Source: Bacillus cabrialesii (lineage in GTDB: Bacteria; Bacillota; Bacilli; Bacillales; Bacillaceae). Taken from it: a DNA stretch of 64,000 nt. The position numbers were made by a program, and so were the translations under genes. Shown one piece after another: positions 17,196 through 26,719 of this stretch. Numbering within the stretch: position 1 is the first letter of the stretch; each line of letters starts with the position of its first letter. The notes below the pieces were generated by a model. It worked only from the letters and a program-made list of their open reading frames with translations. It did no database searches and had not been told where the DNA came from. The stretch spans positions 2,091,001-2,155,000 of the forward strand of contig NZ_CP096889.1 of the NCBI RefSeq assembly GCF_004124315.2, read 5' to 3'.

Positions 17196-17831
17196 TTAAT
17201 TTCCATTTATTATATTGATCAACTCGAAGAAATACTCTGATTTATGGGTTTTATTTAGCTTATACCATGAATCCAATGTATCCGGTGCAAACACATCTAA
17301 TTTTTTTAGTACTTCCTTTGCAAATTCCAGGGGAGCGATTCCTGATGCAGTTACCAAATTTTCATCAGATACTGCAGGTCCCTTCTCATATAATTCTTCT
17401 CCTTTATATGCAGGACAGACCATTTTCAAATACTCTAAGTCATTGCTTGTATGCTTTCTAGAATCTAAGTATCCCTCATTCGCAAGGCCCAGGGTTGCAC
17501 CACAAATGGCAGCCACAATCGTGCCAAGCTTTAAAGCTTCGCCGACTTTTTTCAAGATCGGTTGATGAATATCTTCTCCCCAAGTATTCCCTCCGGGTAA
17601 AATGACAAGATCATAACGCTCAAGCGTGCACTCATCAAGCGAAATGTCCGGTTTTATGTGTAATCCTCCCATCGTCGTAATCGTTTCTTTATTAGCCCCT
17701 ACTGTAACTACTTTTAACGGTGCTATATCTTTTTTGAAATATCTCCCTGAGTTTAGTTCAGCAATTAAATATCCATATTCCCAGTCTGACATTGTATGAA
17801 ATACATAGAGATAAACTCTTTTTGTTTTCAT
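17196..17831 (-). CDS. yoaZ: DJ-1/PfpI family protein YoaZ
   Basis: 211 residues with the DJ-1/PfpI glutamine-amidotransferase-like fold. The nucleophile elbow is AAICGATLGLA, placing the conserved reactive cysteine at about residue 110; LVILPGGNTW is the typical loop with the acidic/oxyanion region. Family members are chaperone/glyoxalase-type stress proteins, hence a role against carbonyl or oxidative stress is likely. The ATG at 17831 is preferred because TTGGAGTG lies before it. Confidence 0.85.
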   Translation of the reverse strand: MKTKRVYLYVFHTMSDWEYGYLIAELNSGRYFKKDIAPLKVVTVGANKETITTMGGLHIKPDISLDECTLERYDLVILPGGNTWGEDIHQPILKKVGEALKLGTIVAAICGATLGLANEGYLDSRKHTSNDLEYLKMVCPAYKGEELYEKGPAVSDENLVTASGIAPLEFAKEVLKKLDVFAPDTLDSWYKLNKTHKSEYFFELINIINGN

Positions 17832-17981
17832 CCGATAACACTCCAATCACGATTGATATAACTTATTATGAGGTGATTTATGGAAGTTAACAAGCTATCT
17901 AATAGGCTTCATCGAAATAAACCTCCCCTTCGCTTTATTGAGGAGAGTATAATTTACCGCAATCATTTATTTGAATAACAG

Positions 17982-18008
17982 AAAAAGACAGCCAAATCTG
18001 ACTGTCTT
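17982..18008 (-). terminator. Terminator of the SMI1/KNR4 gene
   Basis: AAGACAG / CTGTCTT arms with TTTTTCTG on the minus strand. Confidence 0.8.
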
Positions 18009-18018
18009 ATATATCATG

Positions 18019-18480
18019 CTATCTTGTTCTATAGTAATTTTCTGCTGTATAGTAACGCCATTCCCAAAAAGCTTCCCCATTGGAAAGTATATACCGGTCT
18101 AGAAATATCTCAAAGTTTACATTTAATGGTGTGTACTCACCTATTTCTAATATAAAGAGATAGTTCGGATCACCTTTATTCAATTTATCTTTGTCGATCA
18201 TCAAATGACAACCTTCTAATAAGTGACCAATTGGGATGCCAATGATGCCTTCAAACAAATCCTCATATTTTAATTCTTCTTCAATCTCTTCAAGGCTAAA
18301 TAAATAAAGTCCGCCACCTATATTCTCCCCATCAGCAAGTATCTGAAAAATTTTCGCACCATTATGCAGTGTAATAAACTTCTGATAATCATCTGGAAGG
18401 GTAAGCTGGTGTTTAGCCTCAAAGCTTTGAATGTCATTCAGGGTTGCTTTTTCCTGTGAAAATGTAACAAGGAACTCCAT
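18019..18480 (-). CDS. SMI1/KNR4 (SUKH) family protein, orphan immunity candidate
   Basis: 153 residues from an ATG preceded by the excellent site GAAGGAGATATC. The SUKH signature is visible: FEAKHQLTLPDDYQKFITLH followed by NGAKIF, a middle LYLFSLEEIEEE, and a terminal SNGEAFWEWR. SUKH proteins are typical immunity partners of nuclease toxins in polymorphic toxin systems. No toxin gene is adjacent, so it is an orphan. The frame is open 34 codons further upstream (MLYLINFVHKTVNG...), without a binding site. Confidence 0.75.
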   Translation of the reverse strand: MEFLVTFSQEKATLNDIQSFEAKHQLTLPDDYQKFITLHNGAKIFQILADGENIGGGLYLFSLEEIEEELKYEDLFEGIIGIPIGHLLEGCHLMIDKDKLNKGDPNYLFILEIGEYTPLNVNFEIFLDRYILSNGEAFWEWRYYTAENYYRTR

Positions 18481-18715
18481 GATATCTCCTTCAGAACAAA
18501 ACAATTTAATGGCTCCTTTTTCATCTAAGAGACTTTTCAAACCGTTTACTGTCTTATGAACAAAGTTAATCAAATACAACACCCCATTCTTGATCTTTTA
18601 ACGAGAATATATATCCTTTTCGACATACAATTTCAAAAGATGTGACCAGATGTGATAGGCGCCCTTTTCTCTGAATATAATGCAATAAATTCAAAAAAAG
18701 AGGTGCCTCCCAAAA

Positions 18716-20152
18716 GTGAATTCTCTAATGAATGATGACATGGTGAAGATCATCAGGATTGGTCTTAACAGATCACATCACCCAAAGCATATTATTGTTG
18801 TGGGAGCTGGATTGGCCGGGCTTGTATCAGCATCTTTGCTAAAAAACGCCGGTCACAGAGTAACGATTCTCGAAGCGAGCGGCAGAGCAGGCGGCCGTGT
18901 TTGCACTTTGAGATCTCCCTTTAGTGATGGTTTGTATTTCAACGTTGGTCCGATGCGCATACCGAAGAAACATTTGCTAACCTTGGAGTATATAAAAAAA
19001 TTCAGACTGCCAACAAATGAATTTATCAATAGAACCCCGTTGGACATCATTTATGCGAATGGAATCAATACACGTCTCCATATTTTTGAACGTAATCCTC
19101 AAATATTAAGATACCCCGTTGCACCGAACGAACAAGGGAAGTCGGCTGAAGAGCTAATGCTTTCTGTATTGCAGCCTATTCTACAGTTTATCAATCAAGA
19201 TCCTGAAAGAAATTGGCAGATGGTTGAAAAGCAATACAAGAATTATTCGTTAAGCTCTTTCTTAAACACTTATTTTTCATATGGCGCGATCGATATGATT
19301 GGTGTACTTTTGGATATGGAAGCGTACATGGGTATGTCCCTTGTTGAAGTGTTGCGGGAATCCATCTATTTTACATTCCCAACTCAATTTTATGAGATAA
19401 CAGGCGGCATGGATCAGCTTCCTCAAGCGTTTCTTCCTCAATTACATACAAATATTCTATACCATCAAAAAATGATGAAAATTTCTCAAACTGAAAACAG
19501 TGTGACGATCCATTGTCAGCACCAGCAAACAGCAGAACACGCAGCATTTACAGCTGATCTCGCTATTGTAACCATTCCTTTTTCAACATTGCGATTTGTG
19601 AAAATCGAACCATACCATTCTTTTTCCTACTATAAACGGAGGGCAATCCGCGAACTAAACTATATGAGCGCAACAAAAATCGGCATCGAGTTTAAAAGCC
19701 GTTTTTGGGAAAAAACCGGGCAGCGCGGCGGCAAATCTATTACTGATCTCCCGATTCGATTTTCGTATTATCCGAGCACAGGTATTGGAGGAGCTGGACA
19801 TGCTGTTATTCTGGCGAGTTATACATGGGCAGACGAAGCACTGATGTGGGACAGTCTTTCAGAAAGAGAGCGTATCCAGTATACCTTACTGAATTTATCT
19901 GAAATATATGGCGATATTGTATGGTCTGAATTTGTGTCCGGCGCTTCTTTTAGCTGGAGTCAAAACCCTTATTCGGCGGGGGCCTTTACAGCTTTCGAAC
20001 CAGGACAGGAATTAGAGCTGAATCCCTATATCCCTGTCCCTGAGGAAAGAATTCATTTCGCTGGAGAACATGTCTCACTCACTCATGCGTGGATGCAAGG
20101 CGCGATTGAATCAGGAATCCGTGCCGCGTATGAAGTCAATCGTTTACCTTAG
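18716..20152 (+). CDS. yobN: Flavin amine oxidase / L-amino-acid oxidase-like YobN
   Basis: 478 residues. The FAD-binding dinucleotide fold is at residues about 23-60 (HIIVVGAGLAGLVSASLLKN, VTILEASGRAGGRV), and the C-terminal FAD motif is RIHFAGEHVSLTHAWMQGAI. This places it among amine oxidases and bacterial L-amino-acid oxidases; it oxidatively deaminates an amine or amino acid, producing H2O2 and ammonia. The GTG start is preceded by AAAGAGGTG at 10 bases. No signal peptide, so probably cytoplasmic. Substrate unknown. Confidence 0.85.
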   Translation: MNSLMNDDMVKIIRIGLNRSHHPKHIIVVGAGLAGLVSASLLKNAGHRVTILEASGRAGGRVCTLRSPFSDGLYFNVGPMRIPKKHLLTLEYIKKFRLPTNEFINRTPLDIIYANGINTRLHIFERNPQILRYPVAPNEQGKSAEELMLSVLQPILQFINQDPERNWQMVEKQYKNYSLSSFLNTYFSYGAIDMIGVLLDMEAYMGMSLVEVLRESIYFTFPTQFYEITGGMDQLPQAFLPQLHTNILYHQKMMKISQTENSVTIHCQHQQTAEHAAFTADLAIVTIPFSTLRFVKIEPYHSFSYYKRRAIRELNYMSATKIGIEFKSRFWEKTGQRGGKSITDLPIRFSYYPSTGIGGAGHAVILASYTWADEALMWDSLSERERIQYTLLNLSEIYGDIVWSEFVSGASFSWSQNPYSAGAFTAFEPGQELELNPYIPVPEERIHFAGEHVSLTHAWMQGAIESGIRAAYEVNRLP

Positions 20153-21225
20153 ATCGTGCTGGCATCTTGTGTTAACTCTTGTTGAGCCTAAGATTTGATA
20201 CATCTATGCTTTAAGTCAGTTTTAAGTGAGCTAAGTGAAAAAAGAGTTAATGCTTTATTCATAATTCCATGATTGTCATCTCTTACACGATTTGCAATGT
20301 GGACCTCTTTTGCTTTTTTGGAATTCAAAAAGATTTTTTAAAAAAGCTTCTTTTTTAATATTGTCCCCTCTAAGTAGGTAGTGTAAAAAGGACAACGTTT
20401 TTAATGTTAGAGCTGTTAATAATGTATGAGAGAACAACAAAATCATAGCAGAAGATTCGAAACATTTGCTTGTAGTGCATTATTCTCAAAAAGGAACCTA
20501 CCTGTGTGTTTTGAATCTTTTTTTCTCGCATTTCAGAAAAGAATACGTATACTTTTTCTTCATGCCAAACTGAAAAGAGCCCCTAAAGAGTACATTCAGA
20601 TCTTTAATCACGAACGATTCCAGAAACAATTAAACCAGTGTGCTCTGCAAGCGTACTGTGGCGCACTATTGATTTGGCTTTTTTTGACTGTCTACTGACA
20701 GAGGTAAGACCATTTTAGAGACTATTGATTTAATTAAGACCTACAATCTTGTTTGTTAAATATGCTGTTTTCCTAAATCAGCAACCCTTTCTTCTATTGT
20801 TTTAAACCTCGGTACATTTTTTCATCCAGCGCAATTCCTGCCTTTTGCTAATTCTTCTATAGCAGGGATTGGCTCTTTTTTTCATGAAGAAAGATATCTT
20901 TCATTATTGTTAATAAATATTCCAATAGAATATTATCTGAATTAGGAAACACAATCAAAGTTGTAATAACATACTCGTTTTTTATATTCATCGAACGTTG
21001 CTTCTTCGTTTAACTGGACCATTTACGATTCTTAATATCACTTTATATACTAATATTTACACTATTTCCTTATTTTATATTTTCCTGCATTTCTTAAAAG
21101 ACATATAAAGTTAAAAGGGATTTTGCAACAAATAAAGAATTGGAAATATAAGCGCAAAAGAGGCTTAACCCCCTTTTTTCAAAACAAAAACCGCGCTTAT
21201 ATTATAAGAAAGAGGTGTCTTTAGA
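20153..21225. other. 1.07-kb AT-rich gap between yobN and yobO
   Basis: A 90-codon open frame (20426-20698) starts MREQQNHSRRFETF but has no ribosome binding site and unconvincing composition. Short hairpins and homopolymer runs are common. Only the inverted repeat directly before yobO (21146-21202) stands out. Confidence 0.5.
21146..21202 (+). promoter_or_regulatory. 10-bp perfect inverted repeat in the yobO leader
   Basis: ATATAAGCGC (21146-21155) and GCGCTTATAT (21193-21202) form a perfect dyad with a 37-base spacer, ending 24 bases before the yobO ATG and just before AGAAAGAGGTG. It could be an operator, a looped leader or a prophage-related site. Confidence 0.45.
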
Positions 21226-23634
21226 ATGGTTAATTTTAAAAACTATCCTGATCCTTCTCAAAACGCCAATTCTCAGTCTCATCACGATCTCGAACATATT
21301 AAGGCTAGAATGCAAAACTTTATTAAGCATTCCGCTACAGACCAAAATATCGAAGTTTCTGACGCGAGAGTGACGGCTGAAGGAGAGGTCACCTCTCTTT
21401 TAAAAGAACGTCTTGACAAAGAGTACTTTACACTTTTATCTAAGATTACTCGAGAAGTAAATGTGGAAGACTTCGGCGCTGTTCCAGATGGAAGAGACAA
21501 TACAGAAGCTTTTCGAAAAGCAATAGGCAACGGTCGAGTCAAAGTAAACGTTCCCGCCGGAGAATACCTCGTTCAAGGGATAAAACTTCCATCCTGGACA
21601 ACAATTGTGGGGCAAGGTAAAGGGATTACTGTGATTAAATTGCATGAAGACACTCCAGCACATGAATGGGTGATTACAAATGATGATTATCAAAATGGGA
21701 ATCGCAATATTTTCGTTCAAGGAATGTCATTAGACTGGAATCCAAGTAGACAATGCGGTGTGAGAAATCCAGGGGGACAGTTCTCCAGTTGTATAACTTT
21801 TGCTAAAGTTGAATATGGATGGATCAAAGATGTGGAAGCTATTAATGCAGGTCTTCATGGTATTGATATTACATCCCCAACGTATGATCATTTGCCTGAT
21901 ACCGATTGGACAAAAGATGGATCAAAATATATTTGGATAGATAACTGTGTGACATACGGTTCAGGAGATGACGGCATTACCACCCATTACAGCGAATATA
22001 TCTTTATTTCAAACTGCCATTCAGGAAATCCGCGAGGAACTGAGTTTGCAGAAGGTGTTTCAAACTCCAACGGAATAGAAATCGACGATGGCTCTAGGCA
22101 TGTATGGCTTTTGAATAACTTTACAAGCGGAAACATCCGTGGAGTAGAAGTAAAAGCTCATGAACTGTGGCCTGCCTCTCAAAACGTCCATATCATAGGA
22201 CATGTTTCTTATCGTGATGTGCGTGCATTTGATCTTCGTCATATTGGTCACCATCAAATTACAGATCCTGAAAGCACAACTGCTTACGATGTCACACTCA
22301 TTGATTGTTCGGCAATTGAACCAGTTTTCAACTCGCTTTATGATGCTGTGACGCCAAGAGCGCTGGTTATTTCGGCATATAAAAACGTTAATATAACCGG
22401 GTTCACAGCGGTTGGCAACCCAGACTATGACTATAAAGGCAATCCTGTCGTGGCTTTGCAATATCGCAGTCAAAATATAACCATTAATGGTATTAAAATT
22501 CGTGGGTTTAAAAAAGCCGGTGTTGATATTAATTTATCAGGCGGATCAAATAAAACTGATTATATTAAAATTTCAAACTTTGATATTTATCAATCTGCTC
22601 CAAAAGGAATTTCTATCGGTGGCGGTCTTTATAATGTGAATATACTAAATGGAACTATGATTAATGAGAATGGGATAGTTGGAATCCAATCGCCCAATAA
22701 TCAGGCTACAATTCTCGGTGTACAGTCAGAAGGTTATAGTGTGGGCGCCTCCTTCAAAGGTCAAGAATACGAAAAAATACCAATTAATTTAAAAGGAGGC
22801 GTTCAGCTTGCAACAACCTCTGGCTTTGCCTTTAACCAAACAAGCGCAGTAATCGCGGGTACAGGTGATATTACGACCCGAGGAGAAAGGAATGCAGTCA
22901 TCAGCTCTTCAGGAGGCTCCAGCACTGAAGGCTCTCGTGCATTAATCGCTTCTTCAAATAATGCACATATTAAAGGAAACAATGTGTCAAGAACAATACT
23001 GTCCTCTGAAAGTATTATACTGGAAGAACCATACACCGTGGCAGGAGGTCATCAATCAATGAAATGGCTTCTTGACTCTGTTAGGGGAAACGGGACATTT
23101 GCCGGGGCGCTCAGTTCTTCTTTAGATGGATATGGAGAGTATTTTGAGAGCTCAACTGGGCAGTTAATCCATACCGGTACAATTGTGACTTTAAAAGGTG
23201 AAAAAATAGAACCCGCTCATGTGGGAGATTATATACTTGGCGTAATTTCAGAAACTGCAGCTTTTATTTCAGGAGCTTCCAGTTTCGTCTGGCATGGCCG
23301 TTATTTGACAAATGAGTTTGGCGGATTCATTTATGAGATGGTGACTGATGAGGAAACCGGTGAACTTATACGTGTTCCCAAACTAAATCCAGAGTACGAT
23401 ACAGCGTTGGAGGCAAATTATCATTCACGGGCAACAAGAGACGAATGGCATGTAGTCGGGTTGGTAGGCCAGCATTATGTGCGTATTGACGAAACTGTCG
23501 ATCAAGGAGATTATATTACGGCATATAATGGGATAGGGACAAAAGCATCTGATGGAAGCTGGAAAGTAATGAAAATAACTTCTGTTTACACATCGGAAAA
23601 AGGTTATGGTATCGCTCTGACCGTCATCAAATAG
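21226..23634 (+). CDS. yobO: Phage-like spike/appendage protein with pectate-lyase fold and auto-cleaving chaperone, YobO
   Basis: 802 residues in three parts. Residues about 1-75 are charged and partly coiled. Residues about 78-560 form a right-handed beta-helix of pectate-lyase-3 type (VNVEDFGAVPDGRDNTEAFR, then many GI-x-I-D turns). Residues about 590-800 resemble the peptidase G2 intramolecular chaperone of phage phi29 gp12 (KGNNVSRTILSSE, YGEYFESSTGQ, DYILGVISETAAFI), which folds the trimer and cleaves itself off. Likely a trimeric polysaccharide-binding or -degrading spike, originally a phage preneck appendage. AAGAGGTG precedes the ATG. Stands alone, without other structural phage genes. 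Confidence 0.85.
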   Translation: MVNFKNYPDPSQNANSQSHHDLEHIKARMQNFIKHSATDQNIEVSDARVTAEGEVTSLLKERLDKEYFTLLSKITREVNVEDFGAVPDGRDNTEAFRKAIGNGRVKVNVPAGEYLVQGIKLPSWTTIVGQGKGITVIKLHEDTPAHEWVITNDDYQNGNRNIFVQGMSLDWNPSRQCGVRNPGGQFSSCITFAKVEYGWIKDVEAINAGLHGIDITSPTYDHLPDTDWTKDGSKYIWIDNCVTYGSGDDGITTHYSEYIFISNCHSGNPRGTEFAEGVSNSNGIEIDDGSRHVWLLNNFTSGNIRGVEVKAHELWPASQNVHIIGHVSYRDVRAFDLRHIGHHQITDPESTTAYDVTLIDCSAIEPVFNSLYDAVTPRALVISAYKNVNITGFTAVGNPDYDYKGNPVVALQYRSQNITINGIKIRGFKKAGVDINLSGGSNKTDYIKISNFDIYQSAPKGISIGGGLYNVNILNGTMINENGIVGIQSPNNQATILGVQSEGYSVGASFKGQEYEKIPINLKGGVQLATTSGFAFNQTSAVIAGTGDITTRGERNAVISSSGGSSTEGSRALIASSNNAHIKGNNVSRTILSSESIILEEPYTVAGGHQSMKWLLDSVRGNGTFAGALSSSLDGYGEYFESSTGQLIHTGTIVTLKGEKIEPAHVGDYILGVISETAAFISGASSFVWHGRYLTNEFGGFIYEMVTDEETGELIRVPKLNPEYDTALEANYHSRATRDEWHVVGLVGQHYVRIDETVDQGDYITAYNGIGTKASDGSWKVMKITSVYTSEKGYGIALTVIK

Positions 23635-24060
23635 TGGATTTTAGGACCATTTCAGTTATACGTTTATCCAAATAGTTAAACCTAATCTATATCTAGGTGT
23701 TCATTCCCTTGTATGTTAATATCAAAATTTTTCAATCTATCATCTTAACCAAAAATATGTTCATTTTCTGAATGTAATACTGAATCAAAGAGTTTAGAAA
23801 ACTCCCCATTACCGTTATTCTAAAACCACCAAATATGAAAAAGCAGGGATAGAGCGCGCTAAGCTTCACCCTCGTAAAGCTTGTGAAAGAACCTTTTTCA
23901 ACTAAAGGTGGAACAGCATACTAACTTATATCACTATAAGAAATGCCTTAGTCCATAATAACGGATTGATAAATCTAATGAAAAACTGAACCTTCAGGAC
24001 TCACGTTTTCAAAGCCCTCCCGTAAAAAGGATAGCACATTATAATAATTGAATTTCAAGA

Positions 24061-24123
24061 GACCTTCTTGGTGGAGTCTTTAAAGCAATGAGGGAGTTCG
24101 GAAATAAACTGGAGCAGCAGTGA
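24061..24123 (+). pseudogene. C-terminal fragment of an unknown gene
   Basis: The frame DLLGGVFKAMREFGNKLEQQ ends with TGA immediately inside a terminator hairpin, as in a genuine 3' gene end. Upstream the frame is closed by a stop after a few codons. Confidence 0.4.
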
Positions 24124-24150
24124 TATAATCCTTGCTGCTTTCTTTTTTTA
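24113..24150 (+). terminator. Terminator of the vanished gene
   Basis: AGCAGCA / TGCTGCT followed by TTCTTTTTTTATT. Confidence 0.7.
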
Positions 24151-24594
24151 TTAGGATGACTAGATAATCATCAAAATTAAATTCAACACTCTCTATTACT
24201 TCCTAAAATTGAATTAAATAGTTTTCCTGTAGTATTCTAATTACTCTCCTCTAATTCAGCTAATAACCAATTGGTCAATCTCACCACCTTTAGCAGACAA
24301 ATACTAACCGCTGTCTTTCCGCTATAATATTTACTTTTTCTCATAACTCTTCATATCGATGCTTTTTCTTTTGCTTCTAGTGGTCATTTAAGAAATTCTC
24401 AAACATCTTATGCAGTTTGAGTAAAACCAAACTGAGGATAAATTTATACGTGGTACTCATCATTCAGATAGAGTTTTAACTTCTGATGCATTTAATTTTT
24501 TAGATACCTTCATATTTTCTGATTTTATATTCAATAAAAACACCTATTAAAGTGTCACACACGTTCCATAAATTCACACTGTCATAACTCCTAT

Positions 24595-24702
24595 CTATAA
24601 TTGTTTATACTCAGCTGGCGTGATGACTACACGATAAATTTTCTCCTCCTCCGACTTCATTGACTGAATCGTAAAATGCGAAGTGTTTAACTCGGGTTTC
24701 AT
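24595..24702 (-). CDS. Possible 35-residue peptide or fragment
   Basis: MKPELNTSHFTIQSMKSEEE then KIYRVVITPAEYKQL. The amphipathic, charged composition looks coding, but the ribosome site (CCTTGGAA) is weak and no family is recognised. Confidence 0.3.
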   Translation of the reverse strand: MKPELNTSHFTIQSMKSEEEKIYRVVITPAEYKQL

Positions 24703-24880
24703 TTTTCCAAGGATTATACGTCTCCATAAATAAATTTGATTATAACTTGTATTTTTTTAAAAAAATATATTATTATAGATTTCTTAAATTGATTCACAAA
24801 ATGTGGATATCGAAGATCAAAAATAGTTATGAAGGGAGATCTTCAAAGAGCTCTTCATAAAAAAAGAGAATCGAGACCAA

Positions 24881-24908
24881 AGGCTGCCGATAATGAATCG
24901 ACAGCCTA
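24881..24908 (-). terminator. Hairpin downstream of the alcohol dehydrogenase gene
   Basis: AGGCTG / CAGCCT arms on the minus strand, 30 bases after the stop; T content after the stem is modest. Confidence 0.5.
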
Positions 24909-24937
24909 AATGATATAGAACACTTATTTATTATCTA

Positions 24938-25954
24938 TTACTCTGTAAAATCTATAACCATACGGCCGGTAACTTTACCTTGCTCCATTTCTTCAAAAAT
25001 ATTATTAACATCTTGTATTGGTCGCTTTGTCACTTTAGGTACAACCTTACCGGCTGCAGCAAATTGGAAAGCTTCCCTCAGATCTTCTCTAGTGCCTACT
25101 AAAGAACCTATAACTTGAATTCCATCTAGCACAAGACGAGGAATTTCTAAATCCATCTTGTCTATCGGTAAACCAACAGCAACTACACGGGCACCAGCTT
25201 TTACAACATCAATTGCCTGGTTAAAAGGGGTTTTAGCAACAGCAGTGATGACTGTGGCATCAAGACCTAAACCGTTTGTCACTTCTCTAGCCTTAGCAAC
25301 GGGATCTTCATGTAAACTGTTTACAGCAATATCAGCACCTAAGCTCTTAGCAAATTCCAATTTTTCATCGCTAATATCAAAAGCTATGACTTTAGCGTTA
25401 AATACATTCTTTGCATATTGTACAGCCAAGTTGCCCAAACCACCGAAACCAAATACACCGATCCATTGACCAGGCTTAATTTCACTGACTTTTACTGCTT
25501 TATAAGTTGTTACACCTGCACAAGTAATACTGCTTGCTGCTGCTGGATCTAAATTTTCCGGCACTTTCACTGCATAATCAGCCTTTACGATTGCTTCTTC
25601 AGCCATTGCTCCATCGACTGTATAACCAGCATTTTTCACATCACGACACAGTGTTTCACGTCCTGTTAAGCAGTATTCACAGCGACCGCAGCTTTCAAAC
25701 ATCCACGCAATAGAAACGCGGTCTCCCTTTTGAAGGCTTGTTACGCCTTTACCAATCTCGGTTACAATGCCTACTCCTTCATGACCTAAAGTGACACCTG
25801 TAACATCACCAAAATCAGCGTTTTTCACATGTAAGTCAGTATGACATACACCACAGTATTCCATCTTAACTTTGGCTTCCCCATGTTGCAAAGGATGCAA
25901 ATCTTTTTGTACGATCGCTATACTTTTGTCTTTCGTTGCTACTACTGCTTTCAC
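24938..25954 (-). CDS. Zinc-dependent alcohol dehydrogenase (AdhP/Adh type)
   Basis: About 338 residues. Catalytic-zinc ligands: CGVCHTDLH (Cys, His) and GHEGVG; structural zinc: CGRCEYCLTGRETLC (four Cys). The NAD-binding loop is GVFGFGGLGNLA. It oxidises primary alcohols or reduces aldehydes with NAD(H). The GTG at 25954 (VKAVVATK) is chosen because AAAGGGGTG lies 8 bases before it; the frame is open 70 codons further but that stretch (MILIGIECYYRY...) is not protein-like. Monocistronic. In B. subtilis 168 I do not recall this gene at this location. Confidence 0.85.
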   Translation of the reverse strand: MKAVVATKDKSIAIVQKDLHPLQHGEAKVKMEYCGVCHTDLHVKNADFGDVTGVTLGHEGVGIVTEIGKGVTSLQKGDRVSIAWMFESCGRCEYCLTGRETLCRDVKNAGYTVDGAMAEEAIVKADYAVKVPENLDPAAASSITCAGVTTYKAVKVSEIKPGQWIGVFGFGGLGNLAVQYAKNVFNAKVIAFDISDEKLEFAKSLGADIAVNSLHEDPVAKAREVTNGLGLDATVITAVAKTPFNQAIDVVKAGARVVAVGLPIDKMDLEIPRLVLDGIQVIGSLVGTREDLREAFQFAAAGKVVPKVTKRPIQDVNNIFEEMEQGKVTGRMVIDFTE

Positions 25955-26447
25955 AAACAATACACCCCTTTCAATTGCGAATGGTAAATTAATACTTGAA
26001 TTACAATTTAGCACAATACCCCTCTTTTGAAAACCCTTACATAAATTCGCAAAACAGTGTCTGGAGAAAATGAATTGCGAAGTTTCGATAGTATAAGAGC
26101 GGAGAAATCCCCTCTTATATAAATGAAGATATCGATAATAACATTCAATGCCGATTAATATCATAAATAATTGAAGGGGTAATGCTCCCTTGTGATACTA
26201 CATATCCCCATTAAACAAATGGGGATCATCTTTATATTACTCATAAAGAACGTTCGCATTTTGTTCGTTCTTGTCTCTAAGTAGTCCTAAAATTAATCAA
26301 CGGTTTGCCTGATAAGTTTAATTTATTTCTAAAACTTAACTGCTCCATCTTATTACTTGGAAATGATGTTTGGCATTTTTCTATTCTCCTTTTTATATCA
26401 TGTTTTAACACACACTAAATTGGGGAAAATTTGTAGAGGTGATTTCT
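25955..26447. other. 493-base AT-rich gap upstream of the alcohol dehydrogenase
   Basis: Should contain the dehydrogenase promoter. A hairpin ATCCCCATT / AATGGGGAT is present near 26204-26226. No gene seen. Confidence 0.4.
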
Positions 26448-26681
26448 TTGAATAATGATTATAAAGTTACTCATTACTCTTCATTTATTTTTTCAACAAT
26501 CATGGTATTGCTGGTCTCCATCTTTCCACAATACACTTCTTGGTTTGTAACAGTTTTCTTCTTGGGTTTTGCATTTATCTATACATTCCAAAGACATAAA
26601 TCAAGTTCTTCAAAAGCAATTTCTTATATTTCGTATTTTTTATTCATCGTTTCATTGACTTACACGTTAGTTAATATGTAA
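26448..26681 (+). CDS. Small membrane protein of unknown function
   Basis: 77 residues from a TTG preceded by AGAGGTG. Three hydrophobic segments: FIFSTIMVLLVSIF, FVTVFFLGFAFIYTF and ISYISYFLFIVSLTYTLV. A terminator follows the stop immediately. No family recognised. Confidence 0.6.
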   Translation: MNNDYKVTHYSSFIFSTIMVLLVSIFPQYTSWFVTVFFLGFAFIYTFQRHKSSSSKAISYISYFLFIVSLTYTLVNM

Positions 26682-26685
26682 TAAA

Positions 26686-26713
26686 AATCCTCCCACAAGG
26701 GAGGATTCTTTGT
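26686..26713 (+). terminator. Terminator of the 77-residue membrane protein gene
   Basis: AATCCTCCC-ACAA-GGGAGGATT followed by CTTTG. Confidence 0.75.
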
Positions 26714-26719
26714 TTAAAC

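Larger units (their letters stand above)
23635..24937. other. 1.3-kb gap with gene debris
   Basis: No intact large gene. It contains a C-terminal coding fragment with its terminator (24061-24150) and a possible 35-codon minus-strand gene (24595-24702). I see nothing supportable in 23635-24060 or 24160-24590. Confidence 0.55.

Noticed and set aside
20426..20698. 90-codon plus-strand frame (MREQQNHSRRFETF...)
   Set aside because: No ribosome binding site, unusual composition and no recognisable domain; probably a chance open frame in a long gap.
25955..26164. 70-codon N-terminal extension of the alcohol dehydrogenase
   Set aside because: Not protein-like, and a good ribosome site immediately precedes the internal GTG that fits the family length.
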